A program made the translations under genes and the position numbers. Below the pieces are notes generated by a model. It ran no database searches. It was given only the letters and a program-made list of their open reading frames with translations, and had not been told where the DNA came from. 64,000 bases of DNA, from the NCBI GenBank assembly GCA_021018815.1, contig JAITYX010000022.1:1426001-1490000 (forward strand), written 5' to 3'. Each line of letters begins with the position of its first letter. The first letter of the stretch is position 1. The DNA is from Talinum fruticosum. Its lineage: Eukaryota > Streptophyta > Magnoliopsida > Caryophyllales > Talinaceae. This document shows, piece after piece, positions 12,974-24,639 of this stretch.

Positions 12974-15965
12974 TTATAGCTTGTCCTCGTACTCAGACAG
13001 TGGAGTCATCTGCTCCTTCAAACCCTTCCTCTTACGGATCTCAGTGACTATACTGGCAGCTTGGCTTCCTGGCTCCATGGGATCTGAAGACAACATGTCC
13101 CAGTGATCGAACACACACTGTGGGAAAGCTTGACCAGACGTTGCTGCCCTCAATGTACTTGAGAAACCGAAGGACTCAATGACGGGCAGGTATGCCTTGA
13201 TGTTGTACAGAGGAGTACCGGGCCTCTGCATTTCCTCAAACACGTGCCCACGCTTCTGGTTCAGAACACTATAGATACCACCAAGGGCTTGCTCAGGAGC
13301 TTGGATTTCCACAAGGTACACAGGCTCCAACAACCGGGGTTTGGCAGTAAGCTGGGAAGCATAGAAGACCCTCCTGGCAGTGGGAATAATCTGTCCACCT
13401 CCACGATGGATGGCATCAGCGTGAAGAACCACATCACATACCTCAAAGCATATGCCTCTCATGTTCTCTTCAGCCAAAGCACCTTCCTTTGATGCCCATT
13501 GGAAACCAGCAACAACAGAATCCTTGATTTCATTCAAGTACTGGACTCCCTTACACATATCCACAACCATGTTAGGACCGGTAGTTTCTGGCCCAAAACA
13601 CCAGATCTTCTTAGCAAGATCCTTGTCCCATCCAAATTCCTCAGCCAAGATCTTGGATCTGTTCTTGGGGTCATCTCTCGGACCAATACGCCCATCATCA
13701 ATGGCCTCAGCTAGCCCTTCCTCCAATGGCCTCGCCTCCATGTACAAACGGTTGTGCTTGTTGGGAGACTTGCTCATCACAGTACGGCATGACCTCTCAA
13801 GGACAGTCTCACGGAAGGACACAACAGGGTCGGACTTGATGATCTCAGCCCCACCCATGAAGTCCTCCTGCAGATCCTTCAAACAGATCTCCAGGTGAAG
13901 TTCACCGGCACCAGCAATGATGTGCTCACCAGACTCCTCAATGCTACACACAACCATAGGGTCTGACTTGGCAAGACGCTTCAAACCTTCAACGAGCTTG
14001 GGAAGGTCAGAAGCAACCTTACACTGCACGGCAACACGCACGACGGGTGAGACAGAGAATTTCATGGCACGGATTGGGTGTGCATCCACTTCCTTCTCAT
14101 TGGTCAGGGTTGCATTCTTGGTGATGTACTGATCCAAACCAACCATAGCAACAGTGTTTCCACATGGCACATCCTCCACTGTTTCTTGCTTCTTACCCAT
14201 CCAAATGACAGTTCTCTGGACATTCTTCACATAGAGATCCTTCTTCTCTCCAGGCACGTAGTTAGGACCCATGATTCTAACCTTCAGACCAGTCGAGACC
14301 TTTCCGGAGAACACACGACCGAAGGCAAAGAATCTACCCTTGTCAGATGCGGGAATCATTTTTGAAACATAAAGCATCAAAGGTCCCTCGGGATCACAGT
14401 TTCTGATGGCAGTGGCATAAATATCATCCATAGGTCCCTCGTACAAGTTCTCAACACGGTATTTCTGTGCAGTTGCCGGAGAGGGCAGGTGATAGATCAT
14501 CATTTCCAGCAAAGCATTAGCAGCTGGCAGCCAGGTCTGCATGACACGCTTCATCAATGCCTTACCCATCAAGTCCTTCTCTTCAGCCTTCAATTGGACA
14601 CCCAGTTTTGTCAACATAGGCCACAGCTTATCCTTTTGGTCATTCATGCAAGTTGAGATGATCTGCTTGATGGGTTCATAACAGAACTGGACAAACCCAC
14701 GCTTACAAGTTGCAGAACCAGTGTTCTTGGTGGTCCACTTCTTAGTGGCTGGGTCAAAGAAGTTCTCACCCCAAAGACGCTCCATCATCTTAGATTCATC
14801 AACTCCAAACTTGGAGGCATACATCTTAGCAAAGTTCGACAGAGTAAATGCCCAGCCGTGGAGACCAGCTGAGAAAGCAACAGTTCCTTTCTCAGGATAG
14901 ACTTGAACATCACCCAGAAGGGGGTCTTCATATGTAGCCATAATGACATTAGCATTCTCAATGACCTTCTGGAATGTTGTGTAAGCCTCCTCTCCATCAA
15001 CCTGAAGCTCAAGGAAGCAACGGTCCATCTTGTTAACAGTCAGGACAGGCCTAATCCTCTCACCAAGAGCCTGACGGAGAACAGTTTCTGTCTGGACACA
15101 AACTCCCTCAATACAGTCAACCACCACAAGAGCTCCATCAGTGATACGTAGAGCAGCTGTGACCTCTGATGAGAAGTCAACGTGCCCGGGGAATCAATAA
15201 GGTTGATGAGGTACTCATTGCCCATACGTTCTCCCTTGTAAGCCTTCAAAGCTTCATCAGTCATCTCATAGTAGAGAGAAATTCCGGTGGACTTGATCGT
15301 AATACCACGCTCAGCTTCATCAGCACGGGTATCAGTCATTCGCACATCACCAGCCACTTCCTGGGCGATGATACCAGCAGCAGCCACCAATGAATCAGTC
15401 AGTGTTGATTTTCCTGTTAAGCACAAGAAAAGTTAGAGATCATAAAAGAAGCCCATGCATAAGCTCTCGAGCTATGTTATACAAAACAAGTATCACATAG
15501 TTGGAACAATCAATCTCATACTGTTTCTCATTATTTAAACATCATATATCAAACGGATTGAGCATAGCTTTTTCAAGACAACCAAACCAAAGCCTTTATA
15601 ACTGCTTTTCGAGGAGAGAAGGCAACAATAGAACTACCAAGCTAGAAAACCCATTATTTTCCTAGGTCGACTAACAATTCTTTGATCACCTAATACTGTG
15701 CAACTCTAACAAGCTAGAAAACCCAAGAAAATAATAGACAGAAGTAAAGTAGTATAATGACAGAGAAGGATGTCGTACCATGATCGACATGGGCAATGAC
15801 AGACATGTTACGGATGTTATGTTTAAGGTCCATAATCTTGCGGAGCTCATCAGCAGTAAACTTCACCTGTAAAAGTCACAAACAAATATCAAAGTCAAAC
15901 AACATTGACCAAATAATCAAGTTAACTCTTGGTAAACAGAATATGGTGCAATGTATAAATACCAT
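12974..15965 (-). CDS. eEF2: eEF2 copy A, one-base frameshift in G domain
   Basis: Translation elongation factor 2, the GTPase that drives ribosomal translocation in the cytosol. Coding exons on the - strand are 15963-15965 (ATG alone), 15779-15866 (88 nt, through HVDHG of the P-loop) and 12974-15413. The last exon carries the rest of G1 (GKSTLTD), the switch region ([17 protein letters not shown]), NKMD (G4), domains II-V with the diphthamide-site motif DAIHRGGGQ, and the C-terminus YEDKL. Total coding length is one base short of the 2532 nt of copy C. The missing base lies at 15185-15191, where the sense strand reads CCCCGGGCAC against CCCCTGGACAC in copy C. This shifts frame inside DSPGH (G3). 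From about codon 90 to the stop a second frame is fully open (717 codons). As written no intact eEF2 can be made, so this is a very young pseudogene or a sequence error. The protein differs from copy B by one residue (Ser for Thr in VVC-IEESGE) over those 717. Confidence 0.93.
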
Positions 15966-16992
15966 CTTGGCGGATCTTTAAAACAACACCGGCTCTCAGC
16001 CAAATAGAAGAAGCTGCTACGAGCTATTCAACGAACCCTGTACATAAATTAAAGGGTCATTCGACAGCCATGAGAAACATCTTGATTCATATCAGAGGCA
16101 AATACAAACAGAAACACACATTTTAACATAAGTAGCACAATTTTGATCTCCAAAAACAAAAGGAAAGTTATAACATATATAGTCAACAGTACATATTTCA
16201 ATTAACTCTGTCAGGCAATGAGATGACAGAAACATGCAATATGCCATATACGCATATCAACCCAGAATGGATTCAGTGGTTACTAAACATAGACAGAATA
16301 AACAATAAACACTCAAGAGGGTGCCACCTGTAAATCAACTTATTTGAGATGAACAAATGCTAAACACCCAGAATGGATTCTATTAGGGTATTATGGTTCT
16401 ACTAAAACTTGCATCGCCAATTTCATTTGAGCTAATATCACCCAGACCCAGATTTTAGTCCACGAACAACGACAGAATACTTGAGATCATATCCCATTGC
16501 AAATCCAACAACAAACGTAACACGGAATTTTACGCTCCTCTCTCACTAGGAAATCTAAAATGAACAAGTTACAAGTACTACTCCAAATCAGACCTCAGAT
16601 TCATCAGAAATACACCAAAGAGTACAGACAGATTATGTCAACACCCCCAAAAACCCAAGCAAATGAACAATAACATAAGATTTACCGAATCACGCCTAAA
16701 AGAACAGTTCACCTTTTTCTTGCAGACTTATGACAGAGTAAGAACTTACAAAGAAATCCGATATAAGATTAAGGAAGAAACATCCAAAACTACTCAATCA
16801 TCAGCATCAGCAAAGAAGATAAGCATAGAAGAGATACCTGAGACGAAGCTCGAAACCGCCGAAGAGAAGGCGGCGAGCTGGTTCGTTGTTCGATCCAAAT
16901 GCAGCGGCAAAAGGAAAGAGATAGAGAGAGAGAAATGAGTTTTCTAAGGCAGACACAGAGCTTATATTGTGGCTGGTGAGAGAAAAACCCTA
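15966..16992 (-). promoter_or_regulatory. Promoter and 5' leader of eEF2 copy A
   Basis: Read on the - strand: a telo-box AAACCCTA on the + strand at 16985-16992, then an AATATAAG TATA-like box (about 16962-16969), then a leader exon ending CTTCGTCTCAG just before a GTATCT donor near 16835. A leader intron of about 0.8 kb follows, with an acceptor (TGTACAG) near 16037, then a short exon carrying GCCAAGATG. Telo-boxes are established elements of plant translation-apparatus promoters. The same arrangement precedes copies B and C. Confidence 0.75.
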
Positions 16993-17137
16993 GCAAAACA
17001 CCATTTTTTCACAGAAGGTCCAAAATGCCCTCACCTTCTTCAGCTTTAGAATTTGTTTCCTATTTTTATTTTTGGAGTGGGTTTTCTTATAATTTCTTTC
17101 TTTTCCACCAAGATATGGACAAATTCATTTCTCTTCA

Positions 17138-17425
17138 GGGTGTATATGAAATCACAGTTAAAATTAACTATTATAATTATTATATTAAAAATAAGCTTAA
17201 ATAAGATGAAATTAACTGAAATAATAAACTATTATAGGTGAAATGAGTTCAATAATTAGCTATTATAGATAAAATAAACTGAAATGGATTGAAATAAGTT
17301 AAATGATTAGCTATTGTAGTTAAATTATGTTAAAATAAAATGACTTTGATATAAGTTGAAATAAACTGAAAGGAGCTGAAAATTATTATAAATATTAGTA
17401 AAAATATCATTTCAAATAAACCCTT
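17138..17425. mobile_element. Short MITE-like element upstream of copy A
   Basis: Starts GGGTGTATATGAAATCAC and ends TCATTTCAAATAAACCC, an imperfect inverted repeat of the pattern GGTTTGTTYRAAATGAC. Inside are repeated AAATAAGTTAAAAT/AACTATTATA motifs. Related elements sit at 34352-34520 and 46411-46555, each just upstream of an eEF2 promoter. Non-coding. Confidence 0.6.
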
Positions 17426-18136
17426 AATCACTATCTAATATCTCAAACAATACATCCTCGAAATAAAAGAATACAATCTTGAAAGTCAAGAAAATATTCT
17501 AACCCCTAAAGATCTGACTTATGAAAATTTTCTAAACTTTGTCATACCGATATTTAAACAATTATTGTTATTTAAATACCTACTATCCTTTTTAAACCAT
17601 TATTGTTATTTAAATATCTAATATCCTTTTTAATTTACTTAAAATCATGTTAGTTTACTCATAGTCAAATTTATCACCAATAATTTATAAGTAACGGTAA
17701 TTATTATATGGGGATTTTTTTATGTTAGTTTGCTCCATTTTAAAATTAATTGAAAGTATGTTAACTTTGGGTCAATTTGACTCCAACCATTTATAGCATA
17801 AAACAGCTCTGACTTGACTTAGTTAATTCATTGCCTAATTTGAACCATTTTGTTAATAAGTCAACCTTAAGTTGACCAAATCGATCCATTGAGCACCCTT
17901 ATTGAGCAGACACGTCTGGTATGTGTAAATAGATGAATAGAGATGGGAATAGGAGATGATATAGTATGTTGCCCGTATTTGATTTATGGGAATAAGAATA
18001 AATTAGATAATGAGAATGGAGATAAAAGCCCTCTATTACCAAATTTATTCCGGGGTAGGTGAGAATTTTGAATAGAAATACATTTATAGCTATTTATTAG
18101 GAATATTAACTTATTTTCAATCTTATTCTCACTAAA
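17426..18136. other. AT-rich intergenic segment
   Basis: No coding or transposon signal recognised. A local direct repeat (TTTAAACAATTATTGTTATTTAAATA-like, about 17552-17620) is present. Confidence 0.45.
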
Positions 18137-18287
18137 TGTCCGTTCGTTTCATCCGTTAAACGAGTTGTTATAAACTGTTAAAGTTAGCCATTAATTGTTA
18201 TAAGCGGTTATGAGCTAATATAATTAGTTGTTATAGATGTTTGTTATAACGATTACTGAGCTTTTATGAAATTTTGAAAATACTATT

Positions 18288-19687
18288 CACTATTAGAAAA
18301 TCGCCATATAGCGACGGAAACAACTGACAGAATAATATTAGTTAGTGATCTGAATTTCACAAGAATTTGCGATAGAAAAATTACGTCGTTGTTTTTCGCA
18401 TCGTCGACTATCGACAACGGAATGTTATGATTCCGTCACCGATTAGCGACAGATTAGCTATGAATCAAATTATGTAGCTAGTTAAATCAGCGACGGAACA
18501 AACAATTTCGTCGTTGATATAAACGACAAAATATACAATTTCAGTCGCTAATTTCAGCGACGGAATTGACTATTCCGTCACTATTTCATCTCTAATTCTT
18601 TAAAAAAATTTAAACAATTATGTCTATTTTCAAGTGCTTAATACAAAAAATCTAGAACGAAATACAAATCCAAATAATCCGACGACGATAACGGCATCAA
18701 ATTCAACTTCAATTCAAACACATAAATTATATACAAACACAAAAGTAATAAATAATCCAACTTCAATTCACCAAACACCATAAAAACCAATTAAAAAACA
18801 AGTGTATTACATTGTTTCTAAATACAAGTTATGCTCATCATCAATTAGGAATCCACTTTCTCTTCATCTTTCTTTTCCTCTTCTTCTTCCTCTTTCTCAT
18901 TATCTTCAACTTCTACCTCATTTTCATTCCAACTATGGCTATCAAAATGAATTGCATCAAATTCTCTAAAATCTCAAATTTTATACTAAACAAACTAAAC
19001 TCTAAATACAACCAACAATGAGGGAGGATGGAGAAAGTATACCTACAAGAGCTTGAAGGCGGTTAGTTGGTGGCGTGCACGGCGGCTGCGGCGGCTGCGG
19101 CGAACTATGACGATGGACGGTTGCGAAAGGGGGAAAGATTCGTGGCCTCTTGCTCTCTCACACTCTCACTTCTCTCTAATTCTCACTCCTCTCTCGTTGT
19201 CGTCCGCCCGTTTTTGTCTAAGTCGGGGTTTTATTTCCAACATAGCGACGGAATCGATGATGAGACTTTTGGATATTTAAAAGAAATTAAGATAAGTTGT
19301 AAATTTAAAATTTCGAAATTTTCGAATTAGCGACGGACTAATTCCGTCAATAATTTAAATTTTGAAAATTTTTGAATATTTGAAAAAATTTAAATATCCT
19401 GCTAATAAAAAAATTTGAAAATTTATAATTACCAGTCGGAATCGGCGATGGACTCGATTCCGTCACTAATTAAAAAAAATTTGTAAAAAATTTTAAAAAT
19501 TTATTTCAGAAATTTGTCGCTAATTGTCCCGTTTCCGCCTCCAAGTCCGTCGCTAATTAGTAAAATAGCGACGGATTTTTCCGTCGCTAAGCGAGTTCTT
19601 CGACAAATGTCGGTTTCAGTCGCTATTTCCATCACCGATTAGCGACGTACTTGTATTTCGTTGCTATATAACGTTTTTGTAGTAGTG
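18288..19687. mobile_element. Non-autonomous CACTA (En/Spm-type) transposon
   Basis: Begins CACTATTAGAAAA and ends TTTTTGTAGTAGTG, the diagnostic CACTA terminal inverted repeat. Subterminal AGCGACGGAAT-type repeats recur in both orientations on both sides (for example 18309, 18480, 18556, 19241, 19330, 19566). Length is 1400 bp with no transposase. The flanking trinucleotides are ATT (18285-18287) and GTT (19688-19690), a 3-bp target duplication with one change. The interrupted sequence is continuous in the related element at 45.7 kb, which confirms the borders. Confidence 0.9.
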
Positions 19688-19909
19688 GTTAGTGATACGA
19701 TTTTTGTACATTACACAACACAACATATGTTGATAATGAATTTTTGTTTTTTATTTGCTAATCGATTAAGTTTTATTCGGTTTTAAATTTTGGTCATCGT
19801 ATTTTTTATATGAATGTTTTTGAGGGAAAAATAGGTCTTATTAGTACCTATCTCAGGAAATTAAAAAAATGTAATTACAATCTATATGAATTTTGTTTAC
19901 ATTGTTCAA

Positions 19910-19910
19910 T

Positions 19911-19962
<52 letters not shown>
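19910..19962. repeat. (AAT)n microsatellite
   Basis: About seventeen AAT units inside the outer MITE-like element. The related elements at 33.1, 33.6 and 46.0 kb carry the same trinucleotide at a comparable place, so the repeat belongs to the family. Confidence 0.88.
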
Positions 19963-20289
19963 TACAAGGTTATGATTAATTGTTATAATAAGTATCATAT
20001 TTGTTAGCTATAATAGGTTATAGCGGTTAAGAGTTATTATGAGTTGTTATTGGTTGTTATGAGGTGTTATAAGTCTGTTATGAGTTGTTAAAGTTAACAA
20101 TTAGCTATTATGAGTTATTAACGGTTGTAAACATTTTTATAAATTCAAACATACCCTAAATTTTGACACACCAAATAATGAAGTTGAAAATTCATAAACC
20201 AATTCTCATTCTCATTATAAATTCTCATCCTATGTATCAAGCAATAAGTTTAAGTGGATTTAAACTCAATATCTATTCACTTTAACGCT

Positions 20290-23200
20290 ATTAGATTTGG
20301 GCTACTACGGTAGAGCATTTACTTGGTGGAATGGTCGATCTAGGTTAGAGTCGGTGGAAGAGAGGTCGGATAGATTGTGTGCTAATGTAGATTGGATAGC
20401 ATTGTTCCCATTTGTGCGGAGTTGATCACTTGGATGAAGATACCATATCTCTATTCGGTATAGGTGCTTGGCGCAAAGAGGATGAGGCTAAAGGTGATGG
20501 AAGCGTCATAGATTTGAGGTTATGTGGCTAGATGATGAGAGATATGTTATTGTTATCAAGCAAGCACAGGAAACTTCGTGTTTTGGTGATGCATGTCAGC
20601 GTTAGTGCAATGGAATTATCATGAGTTTAGAAATGTGCAAATAAATATCCAAGTAAAGATTGAAGAATTGAGGGAATTTATGATCCAATGCGGCAGAAAC
20701 TAGTGATGAAGGAGATGAGATATTGGCATCGCAAGAAAGACATTTTGTGGTGGCAAAGGGCTCGTGTGAACTACTTGAAATTTGGGGACCTTAAATCACA
20801 TTGGTTCCATTTGAAAGCTAACGAGAAAAAGGCGAGCAAACTCCATCAAAGAACCGACGAAATTAGGTGGCTCTCTACCTACGTGAAAAGAGGAGATAGA
20901 GACGGTGGTTGTGGATTTCTTTGGGGAATTATTCACGTCTTCCAATTCTTATAACAAAGATGAGGTTATTAATCTTATCCCCATCTTGGTGACTAAATGA
21001 GCTGAATGATTTACTTGTCCAAACCCTATTCAAGTTCGGAGGTCTTCAACGCCTTGTAGCAAATGCATTGAGGAAGGCTCCTGGTCGTGATGGATTCAAT
21101 CCTTTCTTCTATCAAAAATATTGGAGCATTGCTTGGAGATGACGTGACAAATGTTGTTATTGCTATTCTTAATGGGGCTTCATTCTCGAAGGTATGTGAC
21201 TCTAATTCCTAAAAAAATAATTCGATTCATATTCGTGATTTTTGGCCTATTAGTTTGTCTAATGTGATGTACAAATTGGTTCCCAAAGTTATCACAAATA
21301 GGCTTAAGGAAATGTTACCCTCAATTACATTCCCCAACTAGAGTGCCTTTACACCAAGCCGATTGATTTTGAATAATTTACTAATAGCGTTTGAGGTTTT
21401 TACTCTATAAATTGTCGATCGGGAGTTGGGGAGTATGGAAATTAAGTTGGATATGGAAAAAGCATATGACACGAGTAGAATGGAACTTCATGCGTAACAT
21501 TATGATTAAATTGGGGTTCAAATTAGTTGGGTGGATGTTGTCATGGCGTGTGTGCGATCGGCATCCTTTCCTTTATCATTAATGGTAAGCTTAAGGGTTT
21601 CGTTGTCCCCTTCCGGAGGGTCTCGCCAAGGGGATATGATTTGACCCTACCTTTTTCTATTTTGTGCTTGAAAGGCTATCCTACCTTATTTCTAGTGTTG
21701 TTACTGATGGCCGGTTAATTGGGCACGATATTTGTGATGGGACCCCAATTATTTCTCACCTTACGTTCGCAAATGATATTGTCATTTTCTATAAGGTGGA
21801 GGTGGAACAAGTTGTGATTGTGAAGGATCTTTTGGAAAAGTATGAAAGTGCTCCTAGTCGGAAAGTAAACTCCTCTAAAATAATGTTTCGTTTAGAAAAG
21901 GGATCCCGTAATAGCAAAGAGATAACGTGACTATCACTATGGATATAAGGAAGGTCTTAGCCCATGACAAATACACGAGGCTACCTACAAAGATTGGGCG
22001 TTCGAGAAAAATTGTTGTTGCCTATTAAGGACAATGTTGCTAAGCGAATCTCGAGTTGAATAAGTAACCACCTCTCTTGGGAGGGACAGGAAGTGCTTGG
22101 TTAAAGTAGTGGAGTAAGCAATTCCTACCTTCTTAATGAGTATATTGAAGTTTCCTAAGGACGTGTGCAATAATATCCAATCGTTGATCAATCGGCTCTG
22201 GTGGGCCCATTCTTCCTTGGAGGCCCATAAAGTCCACCTGTTAAATCTCTCTCACCTTTGTCATACAAAGGAGAATGGCGGAGTTAGGCTTTAGGGACCT
22301 TGACACCTTTAACTCGAAATTGTTGGCACAATAGTTGTGGCATTTGGCACATAGTGAGTCATTGTTTATTTGGTGGCTCCTTAAGGCAAGATACTTTACT
22401 GGATTATGGCCTAATGAGTGCAAACTTAGATCACCACCTAAGCTTTATAAGAAGTATGTGGGGAGTTAGATGAGTAATTCTACAAAGGAGCTATTGTCGT
22501 GTGGGAGATAGGTTGATGTTCAATATTTGGATGCTAAGTGGCTTTCTTAACCTCACTCATTTAAAGTAATTACCCAGTTCAAACTAACTTATGCTTTACT
22601 TTGGGTGGGGGATCTTGTTGATTGGGAGAGGAAAGAATGGAATGCTAACATGGAGGACTCTATTTTTTGCCATTGATGCTAAACTCATTAGGTCTATCCT
22701 GCTGAGTATTAATTTACCACTTGAATCAACTAGTTTCATTTGGGTCGGCTAATGAGGAGCTTATAGCCAAATTAGCTTATAAATACATTATGGCTGCTAA
22801 GAATGCGAGAGGTTACAAGTGCTAGTACGAACGGTAGAAGCATTAGGTGGAAGTGTATCTGGGGCAAAAGCTACCACCGAGAGTTAGGGCTTTTGTATAC
22901 GAGATCTTTGTGTAGGTGCCTTACCCATTGCTTAGCGCACGGGAGCCAAGATCCAGTTGTTCTCGATACGATGCAACCTATGTGCGTAGGTGGAGGAGAA
23001 TGATAACCATGCTCTATTCCAATGTCCCTTTGCGTATCAAATGTGGGCTAACAGTAAGTTTGCTCCCATTTTCAACATGCTTAATGGTCCTAATCTTTGA
23101 GAAGTATTTTTACGGGTAAAAGGGTTGCTTGAACGAGATGAAGTGGGAGGTTTATAGCGAGTGTCTTGGGGAGTTTGGGCGGCCAAGAACAAAGCAATGT

Positions 23201-23843
23201 TTAGGGATGAGAAAATGATGTGGTAGATGGTTACTGAGCGAGCTATTGATGTGGTGAATGAATATAGGGAGTTGGTGGTGAACATCTCAATGGAGACAAG
23301 AAGTGTGCCTAGGGTTTGGAGACCTCCAAGTGCGGGTGTAGTGAAGTTTAACTTTAGTGCTACGTAATTGGGTGATTGGGGGCATGGTTGGGATATGGTT
23401 GTGTGAGACACCGAGAGCACGGTGATCATGTCGAGTGTGCAACAAGGTCTTGGCTTTCTTGGCCCCAAATTAGAAGAATCCAAATTTTTCCGCTTTACGT
23501 TAATGGAGGTAGCGAAAAGAGGGTTCAAATGCATTGAGATAGAGGGTGATTCTTTTACTTTCATTTCAAAGCTTAAGAAGAAGTACTAGTTAGCTTCTAG
23601 CATCGGGTTGATAGTTGATGATATATCCTACAAATATGCTATTCCTTAGATTATTATGCCTTTTTATTTGTTAAAAAGGCGAAAAATTTGCTACTCATTG
23701 TTCAACGTATCTCTACCCATATGACTCGGATATTTGAGTTTAGCTTAGGGATGGACTAGATTGTGTCTTGAATCGGCTAGCATGGACTTTGATTCTTATT
23801 TGGATTTGAATCAATACTACTACCCCCTTTCTTGATTAAAAAA
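20290..23843 (+). mobile_element. Degenerate LINE (L1-type) with RNase H
   Basis: The + strand reads through a broken LINE ORF2. The endonuclease tail comes first (DLGYYGRAFTWWNGRSRLES, about 20300), then a linker (FGDLKSHWFHLKANEKKASK, about 20790). Reverse-transcriptase pieces follow: KAPGRDGFNPFFYQKYW (21075), DFWPISLSNVMYKLVPKVIT (21237), MEIKLDMEKAYD (21435) and HLTFANDIV (21760). A zinc-knuckle region follows, and finally an RNase H domain (VWRPPSAGVVKFNFSAT, 23315; GFKCIEIEGDS, 23523). Stops and frameshifts are frequent, ORF1 and the endonuclease N-terminus are missing (5' truncation), and the 3' end runs into TTGATTAAAAAA. The catalytic YADD-type box reads FAND. Clearly inactive. Confidence 0.88.
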
Positions 23844-24204
23844 GGATTTTTGTAATATAATAATCGAACTTTGGTGCATTTGGAAACTATTAATCTCTAC
23901 TTAAGAAATTGTTAGGAATGAGTCGTACTTTTTGTGTAGTAAATTGTAGTATCCCAACACCGAGTTTGACTCGACGAAACATGACATGGCGGTGGCGTAT
24001 AACACGTTTAAGGAAAAGAGAATTTATTTTAAAGAAATCTAGCCCAAGTGTTTAGTTTGACTCACCCCAAAATAGAGGGAAAACTCGATGTTGGGATAAT
24101 AGAGTTTACTACATAAAAAGTACAACTCATTCCTAACAATTTCTTAAATACAGATTAATAGTTTCGAAATGTGCCAAAGTTCGGATTATTATATTCCAAA
24201 ATCC
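23844..24204. mobile_element. Foldback MITE with about 120-bp inverted repeats
   Basis: The left arm (GGATTTTTGTAATATAATAA, then the AGAAATTGTTAGGAATGAGT core) is repeated in inverse at the right end (TTATTATATTCCAAAATCC). The arms are about 120-130 bp long and enclose a central part of about 100 bp. Element length is 361 bp, non-coding. It is flanked by ATTAAAAAA (23835-23843) and TTTAAAAAA (24205-24213), a 9-bp target duplication with one change. Long inverted repeats plus a 9-bp duplication fit a Mutator-like non-autonomous element, inserted into the A-rich tail of the LINE upstream. Confidence 0.82.
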
Positions 24205-24639
24205 TTTAAAAAAGGATAGAGTTGCAAGTTGTAAGCGGTTAGAGGGAGGAGCCATAAATAGTTGGAAGGAGTTAGAAGTAATTATAAGAATTTTGTTAAG
24301 AATATTAATAAATTATAAGTAATTGTTAACAATTGTAGCCTAGCCAAAAAAAAAAAAATGCTAACGAGTTGTAAGAAACTATAAAATGTAATCTTAAAAT
24401 TAAGTGAACTAACCTTAAAATTGCAATTATACTATCGGAATAAGGGTATTTTCAAGCCTAAATGAGTTTAGATCAAGCTTGGCCAAGCTAAATCCTTGGT
24501 TTGCTAGAGATAAGCCAAGCTCGACTTCGGTTCTAAGCTCTATGAGCTTGAAAATCTCACACTCAAACTTGAGTTCCAGCTCGAGTACAATTGTTTGATC
24601 AAGAGCCAATTGGATCTTCTTTATTGGTCATAAAATTTT
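24205..24639. other. Non-coding, AGCTTGG/AGCTCG-rich repeat segment
   Basis: Contains an A-run (about 24345-24357) and, at 24440-24600, dense AAGCTTGG, AAGCTCG and GAGCTTGA motifs. Similar AAGCTTGG/GAGCTTG wording recurs at 59160-59230 and 59680-59800, suggesting one repeat family. Not classifiable by eye. Confidence 0.4.

Larger units (their letters stand above)
18137..20156. mobile_element. TTATAA-rich MITE-like element carrying a nested CACTA
   Basis: The outer element begins GTCCGTTCGTTTCATCCG and ends ATTCAAACATACCC. It consists of many short GTTATAA/GAGTTGTTA motifs and an internal AAT microsatellite. A closely related uninterrupted copy lies at 45563-46150. Both share the segments TATGAAATTTTGAA, GTTAGTGATA and CCTATCTCA-GAAATTAAAAAA in the same order, and the copy here is interrupted by the CACTA element at 18288-19687. 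Class uncertain; the imperfect inverted ends and lack of coding suggest a MITE. Confidence 0.68.

Noticed and set aside
13452..13898. 148-codon frame antisense to eEF2, repeated in all copies (37716-38162, 49855-50301)
   Set aside because: Shadow of the coding strand's codon usage. Its conservation follows from conservation of eEF2 itself; there is no domain and no splice or promoter signal.
19053..19330. Overlapping frames inside the CACTA element (MVACTAAAAA-like)
   Set aside because: No transposase motif. The element is too short to be autonomous, and the frames run over subterminal repeats.
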